Shown here: one piece after another, positions 41,404 to 51,720 of the stretch
Position numbering within the stretch: the stretch's first letter is position 1
Layout: each line of letters opens with the position of its first letter
Assembly: GCA_036927565.1 (NCBI GenBank)
Contig: JAYESD010000001.1
Location: 143,891,415-143,955,414 of the forward strand
Direction of reading: 5' to 3'
DNA from: Tuctoria greenei
Taxonomy: Eukaryota; Streptophyta; Magnoliopsida; Poales; Poaceae
Length of the DNA: 64,000 nt
The notes under the pieces: model-generated
Seen by the model: the letters and a program-made list of their open reading frames with translations, nothing else
Told to the model about the DNA's origin: nothing
Database searches by the model: none
Translations under genes and position numbers: made by a program

Positions 41404-42073
41404 GAGGTGGAGGCTAGGGTTTGATGGAATTCGAGTTTGGGGAGCGTGGAGGCCGGTGTGGGGTCCCACATGGGCTCCAAAAAGAGTTAGACATGACGTC
41501 CTTAGGCCCACTTAAGGTAAAACCCGAAAACACGTCATGAAACAAAAGATCAAGTCAGAATTACGATTTACCGGACAAGTCTGGAAAGGGCCGAACTAGT
41601 CTGAAGATCGACAGAGGCAAAAACGAACAAGTCCGGACTATATCGGACAAGTCCGAACTTGGTCAGAGGAGAAACAGACAAGTTTGGCCAAAACCGGACA
41701 AGTCTGATTTTAGTCAGAGGGAAAATGGACAAGTCCGCTGGAATACCGCACAAGTCCGAACAAGTCCAAGGACTTAGCAAAATTTCCAAGGAATTGGGAT
41801 ACCGGACTAGTCCGCAATGGACCGGAAAGTCCGAAACTATACAGAGAGGAAAACTGGAATAGTCCGCACTAAAACGGACATGTCCGAGCGAGGTCAGAGG
41901 GAAATTGGACTAGTCCGCACCAAAAATGGACTTGTCCGCACTTCTCAGAACTCTTAAGTGCAGTTTTGCGTCTAAATTCATTTTAAACTTGTTCCTTTTT
42001 ATGTGGATTAATGTTAAACATGTATATGAACTTATGCAATGCATGATGCATGAAATGAGGGTGTTACAAGGTT

Positions 42074-42556
42074 CTCAGTTCACCTTTAGATTCTGGCAGA
42101 AACTGCATGAAGCTTTGGGTACAAGGTTAAATTTTAGTTCTGCATATCATCCACAAACCGATGGACAAACCGATAGGACAAATCAAATATTGGAGGATAG
42201 TTGAGAGCCTGCGCTTTGAAATATGGACGTAGCTGGGACAAGAGTTTGCCATATGCTGAATTCTCGTACAACAATAGCTACCAAGCCAGTTTGAAAATGT
42301 CACCCTATGAAGCACTATACAGAAGGAAGTGTAGGACACCTTTGTTTTGGAATGAAACAGGAGAGAATCAAGTATTTGGTCGTGATGTGTTACAAGACGT
42401 TGAAAGGCAAGTTCAAATAATACGTGAAAACCTAAGGGATGCCCAGTCTCGACAAAAAGGCTATGCAGATAATAGGCGAAGGAATCTGGCTTTTGAAGTT
42501 GGAGATTTCGTATACCTCAAAGGGTCACCTATCCGAGGTCGTCGGTTTAACGTCAA
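42074..42556 (+). pseudogene. pol: Integrase of H, part after the K insertion
   Basis: Resumes at SQFTFRFWQKLHEALGTRLN. It has the catalytic Glu position in AYHPQTDGQTDRTNQILED, where the residue expected as Glu is Asp (TDRTN). A TAG at about 42202 and then KSLPYAEFSYNNSYQASLKM, YRRKCRTPLFWNETGE and AFEVGDFVYLKGSPIRG follow. The element is lost after about 42556, where the text changes to Sirevirus gag within a few bases of shared sequence. Confidence 0.85.
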
Positions 42557-43437
42557 AGGGACGGAAAAGTAGGCCAAGCATGTTAAGGAGATTGTCAATC
42601 TCACCTCGGCAAAGAAGAAAGGGGTCGCATTGAAGTCCACTCTCAAGCCCTTGTCTAAAGAAGCTCGAGAATCTCAACTAGAAGAAGACGGTGATGATGA
42701 GAGCAGCGACTTGGATGAAGATGACATGATACTATTCATGAATAAATTCAAAAGAATTATGAAGAAGAGACAAGGTGCTAAATCAAGTGAAGGGAAGTAC
42801 AAGGAAAAATCAAGACCGAAGTTGAGGCGGGCATGCTATAATTATGGTGAGTATAGCCACTTTATAGTTGATTGCCCATATGAAGAGAACAAAAAGAAGA
42901 CCAAGGAAACGAAGCCTCAACCCAAGAAATTCTTCAAGAAGATGAAACAAGCCGAACAAGCGCATATAGGGAAAGAGTGGGACTCAAATGATGAGTCCTC
43001 ATTCGAAGAAGAAGAAGAGATGGCTAGCATAGCCATCCAGAAGACATCCAAGAAGTCCACTCTCTTCCCTACTCTCGGTGCATGGGAAGGGAACGGCACT
43101 TGCCTCATAAAAGGAAGGTAAACGCAAGGTAACAACCAAACACTCTTCCGTACATTCCTATTCTAGTGATAGTGAAATTAGTAGTGATAATGAAGATATG
43201 CTCATCGGCTTAGACAAGAAAACAGCTGCAAAAATGAAATTTTTACTTGATCAACTTGTTGAGAAGGATAAGTTGATACATCGTCAAGAAGACGTGATTA
43301 TCTCCCAAAAGGAGGAATATGTTGAACTTGACAAGCTTCTAGAACTTGAAAAGGAGCGAAGCAAGTCACTAGAGCTTGAGTTAGCTTCAAGCAAGGAAGC
43401 TTGCTTGGAGTTAAGCGACTCAAATGCTACAATCAAA
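42557..43437 (+). pseudogene. gag: Sirevirus D-family gag fragment fused to H
   Basis: Collinear with 55930-56810 of element D: HVKEIVNLTSAKKKGVALKS, the acidic ESSDLDEDDMILFMNKFK, a zinc knuckle with one Cys changed (CYNYGEYSHFIVDCPY), AEQAHIGKEWDSNDESS, and the coiled coil LDQLVEKDKLIHRQEDVIIS. A frameshift occurs near 43115. Both ends are cut in mid-gene without LTRs or duplications, indicating illegitimate recombination. Confidence 0.85.
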
Positions 43438-43702
43438 AAATGTGTTTAGGCAATAAGAAAAGTGAACAAGAAATATAAAACATATAATAGGAAACAAATG
43501 GAAACAAAAAAGAACCCTTCGGGCAAATAGTGCGAGCGGGAGTCACCCCTGGCGCAACCGAGCCGAGCGGCGCCATTCGCGCCAGCGCTCGACCGCTTGA
43601 CCGAGCCGACCAAGCGGCCTCTCCCGCGGCCGAGCTGGATGGGCCGCGAGGCCGCGTTTTGGGCCGAGACCGAGCCGGTCTCTGGTACCGCGTCTCGCCG
43701 GC

Positions 43703-43711
43703 TATATAAGG
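43703..43711 (+). promoter_or_regulatory. TATA box of LTR M
   Basis: GGCTATATAAGGAGC, followed about 80 bp later by AAAACCCTAG. The mini-gene ATG at 43860 lies about 155 bp downstream. Confidence 0.65.
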
Positions 43712-43859
43712 AGCAGTAGGCTCCATTCTTTTTCGACAACAAAGACGATCGTACTTCCCAGCGCCGCCACGAAGAGAAAATAAAACCCTAGCGCCGATAG
43801 AAAACCAGAGGTTGCTCGAGAGAGAAAAGGATGAGAAAAAGGGGAGGAAGAAGAGGAAA

Positions 43860-44359
43860 ATGAGGAAGGTGCCATCGTCCGCCGGAGGTCGTTGCGCCGC
43901 CATCGTCGTGCCGCCAGAGGACCGTTGCACCGTCTACGCTACACCTTCGTCCCGTGATCTTCGAAGCCACCGCTTCTATGGTAGGATATGTTTTTCCAAC
44001 GCGAATTTTAGCGATTTATTAGATCTAATAACCAGAATTTAATCATAGTTGTACCTATCTATTTATTTTCAGCAACCTTAATTCTCGCTAAAACTCCTGT
44101 AAACTTGCATGAACACTTATGAACTAGTTGCATCTAATTAATAAACAACCGTAGTTAATTAATTATTGAACTTTGCATGCATTCATGTCATTGCATATTG
44201 ATTAATATGTGTCCATCATTTCGATTTGTATGTATTTTCTTGTATGTGTGATCACGAGTAGAGGGACGTGCCCAAGAGGTCGTGTACGAGGATTTCCAAA
44301 ACCAAGACTTCGAAGCGCTTGAGCAACCCCATCTGTCGGAGCAAGGAAAGTGTCCTTGA
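43860..44359 (+). CDS. Putative spliced mini-gene in LTR M (exons 43860-43980 and 44262-44359)
   Basis: ATG 43860 opens a frame (MRKVPSSAGGRCAAIVVPP) to TTCTATG at 43980, followed by a GTAGGA donor. A TAG acceptor ends at 44261. Joining G to AG keeps the frame and adds 32 residues, including YEDFQNQDFEALEQ, ending EQGKCP and TGA at 44357-44359. The second exon matches LTR K in length (98 nt), phase and ending. The total is about 72 residues, basic at the start and acidic at the end, with no known domain. Frame conservation supports a real coding exon; splicing is inferred, not shown. Confidence 0.45.
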
Positions 44360-44559
44360 TCATGTTGATCCCATTTTATTAAATTTTTGTTTGTGAAATT
44401 TCATTCTGATTTAAATATGATGGGAAACCCATACGTAGGAGTTTACTAGCGTTGTATGTCACTCCTTGTCGCCGAGATATACATGATGATATAAGTGATA
44501 CAAACCACAACTTTGCAAAAGCACTTAAATGCAAATCGGTGCTTGCCTGACTGCGTGTC

Positions 44560-47124
44560 AGTATCAAAATTAGCTCCTGGGAGGATGCTATCCAAGGCCT
44601 CCAGCTCCTCCTCGATCTCGTTCACTATATGATATGCAATATATAAAGTACATGGGTGATAGTGAAACTATATAAAAGGTCATATAAATACTGATCAAGT
44701 AAGAAGATGATTTTAATTGGCTTTAGGATTTTTACACTGAATACTAGGTTCTGAGAGGAAGATCTGGACCAAGAATTGGAGACATTCAAGGAAGCTCGCT
44801 GTCTCTAAAATTCCAATAAGTAAAAGCCTTCTCTGAAATTTGGTATTAAATTTGGAGCTTTGTCATGGCTAACAGTGGGTGATCATGGTAGAGGAGGTCT
44901 CACTGGTTCTAGGAAAATTTGTTTCATAATTTTCTTAGCTTCTTACAGAGAGAAATTGATTTTACAAGTTTGCAAGGAATTCTGAAAATGTTTCTGTACA
45001 TTTCTCATTTTTCAATTGACATAGGGATTTGCACACTGTTTGTTCTAGTAAATGAAGTCCAATGAACTTGTAATTTTTAAAGGAGTTCAAGTGTAATAGA
45101 ATGAAGGTTCTGACCAAGATTGGGAATATTCCAATTAGCAGAACAAGATTAATTAATTTCCCAAGCAGTTAGCTCAATGGAATTAATTATGAACATTATG
45201 AGACTTTCATGTCCAACAAATTGCACCACTGCAAAATTCGGATCAAATTGAGTCTACCAGAATTTATCAGGAATTATTTTAGAAAGTATACTAGGAGTAA
45301 TTGATTTTCAAAGTTTGGATGAAATCTGGAATTAATTTTAATTGGAAACGTTTGAATTAATCAAACTGGCCCCACTGTTTAAAATGATCCAATCACAACT
45401 GGGCCAGATATGGCCCATAGGGTTTCCCCATGCAGCCACAATTGATCTGGCGGCCACATTAGATCCCAAGGGAGTGAAACAGAGGCTGACAAGCCGGACC
45501 CGCCCAGGTTGTCTTCAACCTCGGGACAGGGGCGGCGCTCGGGCTACCGCGGCGGTGCTGCACTGGCGAGCTCACCGGCTCGGCTTTCCCGGCCATCACC
45601 CTTTCCCAAACTCGCCGCCTGAGCATAAAATTGCATGCTGAGCACGGTGGTGGGGTTGGCGCCCGCCGGCAGAGGCCGAAAGTGCGCGCACGACGGCGGC
45701 TAGGGTTCCGGCCATGTCAGAACCGCCGCTCCGTTGTTCAAACTACTTGAAAATCACTCTGAGACATTTCTAGGATGAACAAGGGTGAAATAGACAGAAA
45801 CGTCGACTTCGACGGTGGACCGACGAGATTTTCCCATGGCGGCAGGGAAAACGCAAAATACTCCAGCTCTGGTCGATGGTCTTCACTGAGAATTGATCCT
45901 GGGGGTGTGCTAGGGGATATAGAAGCTAAAATATAGCTGGCTCAAAGGATTTCTCCACGTATAAAACGAACTCACGACCTTGCATGAAGGGTAACATCAT
46001 GCCAAAAGAAAAATGAGGAATACTCGCTCGATAGGGGATGAAACAAAGAACGGTTTTTACTGTGAGAAAGGTGGTGTCCCGGTGATTCTGTTTGCTTTTG
46101 GGAGCAGCTCAAGAGGTGGTCTGTGGCGCCGGCGCGACGGGGAGGCAGTGAGCTTCCTCGCGACGGCAGAACGGCGGCGTCTGCAAAACTTCAAAATACC
46201 AAGCAAGACGGTGAGGAAACAAAGAATTAAAGTGTGGAGAGGGTAGAGTAGGGTTGTATGCTCCACCTTGCTGTTGGAACGAGGTCGAGATACGGCCTGA
46301 CTCGCTGGCTTGCCGAAGGAGTAGAGAGGCGACGCTGTTTTTCCTTTTTGTGGTGAGTAGGGGAGTGCCGATGGCATGTGGGATGAGAAAGGAATGGGAT
46401 GCACCGTGGGAGGAGTAGATTCCACTCAAGGTGCCACCGAGCTGCTTGCATGGCTGCTTGTCGGGCTGGCGCACGGTGGGCAGCATTGAATGGCGGGGAG
46501 AACAGAGGAGCAGAGGTTCACTCCAACTGAGTCACTGAATGGTGGGTCCCACTGCTATTCTCATCCTCATCCCTCTTTGTACAATGAAATATCTCACCAA
46601 CTTGTGCCCAAACTTCATGAAAATTTTTAGATAGGCTCAACCAATTATCTAAGATTTTATTCTGAATTCAAAACTTTGAATTGATCAAGCTTAAATCAAA
46701 ATTCAAATTTGAATTTGGAGAAAATTCAATGTTTCCACTAAATGGTGCTTCAAAACTTTTGAAATTTTGCAGAGATGCTATTTGGAATATTTGGAATACA
46801 ATGGTTAACTCAAATTTTTATTTTGACATGGTTTGAGAAGTAGCTATCTTTAAATTTTTGAATTCCCTCATATAGCATTTGAATTGATTTGTTTCCCCCT
46901 TTTATTAGTTGAATTAGTTTTATTCTTCTTGTTTTTGTTCCCCCTAACTGAAGTTTTTGATTTGGAATTTAGGGCTTTTACATTGATCATGTTTAAAACA
47001 GTTGTACACATATTTCTCTCCATCGATTGATTTTCTGCCAAGGATTTTTGAGTCTTCTGCATAAAATTTTTTAATCTACCATTCATCCTCTCTGGTACTT
47101 TTTTCATGTGTTCTTTGATCCTAC
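44560..47124. other. Unassigned repeat-like DNA
   Basis: About 2.5 kb with no recognised protein. 45470-46180 is GC-rich with CGGCGG-type runs, resembling the U3 of large grass Gypsy LTRs; the flanks are AT-rich. The longest frames (45342-45641 and minus 46057-46486) have no domain and look accidental. The stretch ends GATCCTACA, CA-like, directly before Gypsy G, without a target duplication. Confidence 0.4.
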
Positions 47125-48307
47125 AAATACCTTGCAATCCTTATTGTAGTTGAGCTGTGGAGGCTCTACCTGCAATATTTGGAGTTCTTAATCAAAACAT
47201 ATCAAAAAAGTTTTTCCCACATCTCTGACCAAAGACTTTGTACTCCTTGGCAACAAAAAGTCTTCACCAAACTCTTTGGACTCAGGTACAAAATTATATA
47301 CCGACAGAGTTTAGAAAATCGAGCGGCACATGTCCTGTCTTGAAGACCACACCGTGAGGTCCAGGCAATGGCCATATCTACTTCAATACCATCTTGGTAT
47401 TCTGATATTTTGATGACTTATCACTTAGACAAACACACTGCTCACATCTTGGTTGCCTTAGGTGCAAACTCTTCTGTTGTTTCACATGCCACCCTAAATC
47501 AAGGAATTGTTCATTATAAAGGGAATATTTGGGTTGGAGCTGACCCCATATTACAAAGTCAGATACTCATCCTTGCATAACTTTGCACTCGGAGGTCTTT
47601 CAGGAATTCCATTAATTCTCAGACGTAATAAACACTCTTTGCTTGGAAGGGCCTCAAAATATGTGACTGACTTTGTTAATTCATGCAAGATCTGTCATCA
47701 AGCAAAACCAAATCACTCACACAACCCAAGGTTATTACAACCCTTTGACGTCCCTTCATCAGCACGACAGACAATCTCATTGGACTTCAATGAAGGTTTG
47801 CACCAATCTGATCACGCAAACTGCATCTTTGTAATCATGGACAAATTATCAAAGTATGCTCATTTCAATACAATTCATCACCCTTACTCTGCCCTATCCA
47901 TTGTTAAGGTGTTCATCGATAGTATTTACAAGTTACATGGATTGCCATTAGCAATTATTTTAGACTGTGACCTAGTGTTTTACAAGCAAGCTGTGGCAAG
48001 AGTTAATTTTTGTTAGGAAGGGTACAACTTCACATGAGCTCAACCTATCACCCTTAATCAGGTGGGCAGACGGAAATGGTCAACAAATGACTAGAAACTT
48101 ATCTTCATTGCTTCATTGATGCTTGCCCGTCTAAATGGCATCACTGGCTACCGACAGAGTATTGGTACAATACAAACTTCCACTCGGCATCGAGCAACAC
48201 ACATTTTGATGTATCGTACGTCCATATCACGAACCATTTTGGAATTTCCATATATCATTCTTGTTGCAATGCAGACTTGGACTCTTGCCTCAAGGAGAGG
48301 GATGATA
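47125..48307 (+). pseudogene. pol: Decayed Gypsy element G: RNase H end and integrase
   Basis: One frame from about 47127 carries VVELWRLYLQYLEFLIKTYQ, CTPWQQKVFTKLFGLRYKII and, after a TGA, a linker up to a TAA at 47580. A shifted frame has LHNFALGGLSGIPLILRRNK, FVNSCKICHQAKPNHSHNP and PSSARQTISLDFNEGLHQSD (first Asp). It goes on with IFVIMDKLSKYAHFN and HGLPLAIILDCDLVFY (second Asp block, changed). After more breaks come STYHP, SGGQTEMVNK (catalytic Glu region) and DACPSKWHHWLP. Interrupted by F at 48312. Confidence 0.8.
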
Positions 48308-48312
48308 TGATC
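48308..48312. repeat. Target duplication TGATC, left copy (for F)
   Basis: Matches TGATC at 53453-53457. Removing F joins KERDDMI to QLVRQHLLR of element G. Confidence 0.93.
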
Positions 48313-48639
48313 TGTTGGAAGGTCATACAAAAATAACAGATATGCAAGCAGCATGCAGCACGTGGTCACGTCAGTTTCCTGGTCATGTTGGTTTCCTGCT
48401 GTGATACATATCAGTTTAGATTGAGTTTGTTTCTGTTTTCTGGTGTGCGCAGGCCATAGATTAGGATTCTCTATTTTTATAAAATACGAATGTAATCAAA
48501 TCTGAACCTCTCTCTATCTCCTGGCCTGTGCGCATTGTCCCTGTACACCTCTATATATAATCAACATGGAACGGTAGAAACACTCGAGTTTGAGGATCTA
48601 CCTTTATCCAAACATCTTTCGCACACATCAGATTTTTCA
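48313..48639 (+). repeat. 5' LTR of element F
   Basis: TGTTGGAAGG...GATTTTTCA. TATA box CTATATATAA at 48551-48560. It contains one GCACGTGGTCACGTCAG stretch, with a CACGTG core and an ACGTCA motif, near its start. Confidence 0.97.
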
Positions 48640-48653
48640 TGGTAATCAGAGCC
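48640..48653 (+). other. Primer binding site of element F
   Basis: TGGTAATCAGAGCC directly after the LTR. It is like the initiator-tRNA site TGGTATCAGAGC with one extra A. Leader 48654-48795 is non-coding. Confidence 0.85.
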
Positions 48654-48795
48654 TATTAATCCCCCCCGGGACTAGTTCGTCGAGAAAAGATCCTTCGGCG
48701 ACGCTTTCTCTGCAACGCTCGACCGTGAGCGACTTTGGCAGGAAGACTACATCGCGATCAGCTACATCAACAGTTTCTGATCGCAGAAAGAGAAC

Positions 48796-50235
48796 ATGGC
48801 GAGCTCAAGTTCGTTGTCTGCCCCGGCCGTCAACACGCTGGCGCACCACGTCAAAAAGTTGACACGTGACAACTTTCTCTTATGGCGTGCACAAGTGTTA
48901 CCTGCAATTCGCGGAGCACAATTATATGGGTTCCTAGATGGAACTCGCGAGAAGCCTGATGAAGTTATCATCGTAGAAAAGGCTGACAAAAGCAGTGAGA
49001 AAGTGCAAAACCCCGAGAATACAACTTGGGTTGTGCAAGAGCAGCAGCTATTGAGTTATCTAAACTCAACTCTGTCTAAAGAAGTATTAGTGCAAGTGTT
49101 CTCCTTCTCATCTGCAGCTGAGGTGTGGAAAGCAATACATGAGTGCTTTGCCGCACAATCCAGGGCCAGAACTATGCATCTACGCTCAAAACTTGCGAAC
49201 ACAAAGAAGGGAGACATGTCTGTAGCAGCCTACTTCCCCAAGATGAAGGGCTTTGTTGACGAGAAGTCAGCAGCTGGGAAGAAACTTGAGGATGATGATG
49301 TGATCGCATATATTTTGGGCGGCCTTGATACAGACTACAATTCTCTAGTTGAGAATGTAAGTAACCGATCTGATCCCATCACTTTATCTGACTTGTTTGC
49401 TCAATTAATGGCCACACAGGCAAGGCTTGAAAGGCAAATCCCAGGACAGCATCAATTCAGTGCGAATGCTGCATTGAGGGGAGGTGGCTCGCGTGGCCGA
49501 GGCTCGCGCGGAGGCAGGAATAATGGCAACCGTGGCAGAGGGACAGGTCGTGGCTCTTCTGAACCGAAGCCAACCTTTCAAATCTGCGAGAAAGTGGGAC
49601 ACACTGCAGGAAGATGTTGGTACAGATTTGATCGAGAGTACAAATCAGAGAACAAATCGGTCAACAATGTGATGAGCTCATACGGTGTAGATACGAACTG
49701 GTACACTAATACGGGAGCGACAGATCACATCACAAGTGAACTAGACAAGCTATCAACCAAAGAAAAGTACAATGGTCAAGAAAAAGTGCACACGGCTAGT
49801 GGATCAGGTATGGAAATTAATTCTGTTGGAAATACTGTTTTGAAAACCCCTGTTCACCCTATTCATTTAAACAATATTCTTCATGTTCCTACCACCAAAA
49901 GAAATCTTCTTTCCGTTCATAGATTGACTACTGATAATCCTATCTTCCTTGAGTTTCATTCACGTTATTTTTTGGTAAAGGATCAAACTACGAGAGAAAT
50001 CCTTCTTCAGGGCAAATGTAAAGGAGGACTGTACCTGTGGCCTTCACTGGAACATTCATCTACCAAGTATGCACTAATGACCGATAAGCCATCATGTGAG
50101 AGGTGGCATGATAGGTTAGGTCATCTCTCTAGTGTAGTGGTTCAAAAAGTAGTAAGTCAAAATAAACTTCCTTGTTTATCCGGGTCAGGTGTATCCAAAA
50201 TTTGTGATGCATGTCAACAAGGCAAGAGTCATTAA
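48796..50235 (+). pseudogene. gag: gag-protease region of element F
   Basis: 479 codons from ATG 48796, about 155 nt after the LTR. The Copia gag domain begins LTRDNFLLWRAQVLPAIRGA; an Arg/Gly-rich stretch (RGGGSRGRGSRGGRNNGN) precedes the zinc knuckle near residue 262. There the first Cys is Phe (FQICEKVGHTAGRCW). The protease site near residue 305 reads NWYTNTGATDHI, with Asn where the catalytic Asp is expected. GAG-pre-integrase ERWHDRLGHLSSVVVQKVV and the CDACQQGKSH finger follow. TAA 50233-50235 most simply replaces CAA, since the same frame continues into integrase. Confidence 0.85.
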
Positions 50236-51720
50236 CTACCCTATCCAAAGTCTAGTAGTGTGTCTAAGTATCCATTAGAGCTTGTGTTTTCTGATGTTTG
50301 GGGACCTGCCCCTACGTCTAGTGGGAGAAACAAATACTATGTGGGTTTTATTGATGATTTCAGCAAGTTTACATGGATTTATTTGATCCCAGAAAGAGCA
50401 GACGTGTTCCAAAAATTCCTTGATTTCTGTGCCATGGTAGAAAGAAGATTTGAGAGGAAAATCATTACCATACAAACAGATTGGGGTGGAGAGTATCGCA
50501 GATTAAACTTATTCTTCAATCAAATAGGGATAATCCATTTATTATCTTGCCCACATGCACATCAGCAAAATGGAGCAGCCGAGCGTAAACATAGACATAT
50601 TGTAGATGTTGGTCTTACTCTTCTAGCTGGTGCAGGCATGCCCTTAAAATTCTGGGATGAGGCTTTTGCTACAGCTACATATCTCATCAACAGAATACCA
50701 TCCAAGGTAATCGGCTACAAAACTCCATTAGAAAAGTTGTTTCACATCAAACCAGACTATCTTCAATTCAAGGTATTCGGTTGTGCATGTTGGCCAAACT
50801 TACGTCCTTACAATACACACAAGTTAGCTTTTAGATCAAAGCAGTGTGTCTTTCTCGGTTATAGTCCGGTTCACAAAGGCTACAAATGTCTTGAAATTAA
50901 TAGTGGTCGGGTCTATATTTCAAGGGATGTTACCTTTGATGAAACCGTTTTTCCCTTCAAAAATCTCCACCCTAATGCAGGAGCACGTCTCAAAAATGAA
51001 ATCCTACTCCTTCATCCAACGTTGTTGCCTTCTACAAGGAATCAGACAGGAGAAAATCAACAGAATTATTATCCAAATAATACTGATCTCACTGATATTT
51101 CTAACCACATGTCTAGTGAAAGCTGTGCGCAGGAACAGGAGCAAGGAAATAATGTTGCAAATGCTCCTGCATATGTTGATCCAGAGGAAGTTGCGGTGTT
51201 GAATCCCGTACCCGGATCCACCTTGGATCTGATGACAACGGAAGACTCGGGCAGAAGTTTAAATCAGCGAGCACAGATTGAGGCAGGAGCAGAACGTGTC
51301 GTGGGAATCACCGCTGACACCGAGACTGTCGTGCGCAGAAGGGGAGAAGTAAATGTAGAGCCGACAACCTATCATGCAAATTCACCCGACGACACCTTGT
51401 CTCAACCACATGCAGATCTGTGTCAGCAATATGCAGATCCCACGGAAGCACCCTTGGAGAATTCTCCGCGCACAAGTGACTCAACACAGGCTGCAGGAAC
51501 ACAAAGACCTAGAACAAGACTTCAAAATAAAATTGTGAAGCCTAAAAATTTTGGGAATGACTTTATATGTTTGTTTACTGATACAGGAGAACCAACAAAT
51601 TTTCAGGAAGCCCTGGGAGATAAGAGATGGAAGGAGGCAATGGATAAAGAATATGAAGCCCTGGAGAATAATCGTACATGGCATCTTGTACCTAGAAAAG
51701 GGGTAAGTAATGGATTCTAA
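50236..51720 (+). pseudogene. pol: Integrase of element F
   Basis: In frame with gag after the TAA. First Asp in LELVFSDVWGPAPTSSGRNK, second in IITIQTDWGGEYRRLNLFF, Glu in QQNGAAERKHRHIVDVGL, so the DDE triad is complete. The C-terminal module has YLQFKVFGCACWPNLRPYN, CVFLGYSPVHKGYKCL and VTFDETVFPF. A long polar linker leads to the start of RT (DKRWKEAMDKEYEALENNRT). The frame ends at 51720 because of a frameshift inside WHLVPRKG. Confidence 0.9.

Larger units (their letters stand above)
27273..42068 (-). mobile_element. Solo LTR K (Gypsy-type, about 2.67 kb) split by two later insertions
   Basis: Borders are TGTGACACTCGG (27273) and GGGTGTTACA (42068), a TG...CA LTR with near-perfect 8-bp inverted ends, flanked by AGGTT. 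K's own pieces are 27273-27665, 29678-30460 and 40577-42068, about 2668 bp in all, with no internal region, so it is a solo LTR. A minus-strand TATA box at 41396-41403 gives its orientation. It contains a mini-gene exon at 40687-40784 and CGGACTAGTCCG arrays. Similarity to M at 43440-44560 places it among chromovirus-like Gypsy LTRs (inference). Confidence 0.85.
40577..42068 (-). repeat. Solo LTR K, right piece with promoter and arrays
   Basis: Reading on the minus strand: TGTAACACCC start at 42068, palindrome array (41945-41570), TATA box (41396-41403), AAACCCTAG leader (about 41341), a purine-rich AAGAAGAGGAGG, a possible intron, and the 98-nt exon at 40784-40687. Exact CGGACTAGTCCG copies are at 41803-41814 and 41033-41044. 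Confidence 0.8.
25391..42556 (+). mobile_element. Gypsy (chromovirus-like) element H, truncated, split by solo LTR K
   Basis: RT, RNase H and integrase of a Gypsy element lie at 25391-27272. The integrase breaks off at VSDRG and resumes with SQFTFRFWQ at 42074, 14.8 kb further on. The break is exactly at an AGGTT duplication flanking K. The RT has FIDD, and the integrase lacks any following chromodomain because the element ends in a fused Sirevirus gag fragment at about 42557. gag, protease and both LTRs are missing. Confidence 0.9.
43438..44560 (+). repeat. K-related Gypsy LTR fragment M
   Basis: Starts near TGTGTTTAGGC after the gag fragment. TATA box TATATAAGG at 43703-43711, AAAACCCTAGCGCC leader, purine-rich AAGAAGAGGAAAATG, a possible 281-nt intron and a 98-nt exon, all in the order and spacing seen in K. 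After the exon, TTGATC and AGTTTACTAGC blocks match K as well. Its right border is unclear. Confidence 0.6.

Noticed and set aside
27273..42068. K as a complete LTR retrotransposon with internal genes
   Set aside because: All coding sequence inside belongs to B; the remaining pieces add up to a single LTR with no repeated ends.
45342..46486. Open frames on both strands in GC-rich DNA, possible host gene
   Set aside because: No domain, no splice structure, overlapping frames on both strands; composition like grass LTR U3.
43438..47124. M as one 3.7-kb solo LTR (TG...CA ends)
   Set aside because: No target duplication, and similarity to K covers only the first kilobase or so; kept as fragment plus unassigned DNA.
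48640..48653. Possible tRNA-derived sequence at TGGTAATCAGAGCC
   Set aside because: It is a primer binding site complementary to a tRNA 3' end, not a tRNA gene; no cloverleaf around it.
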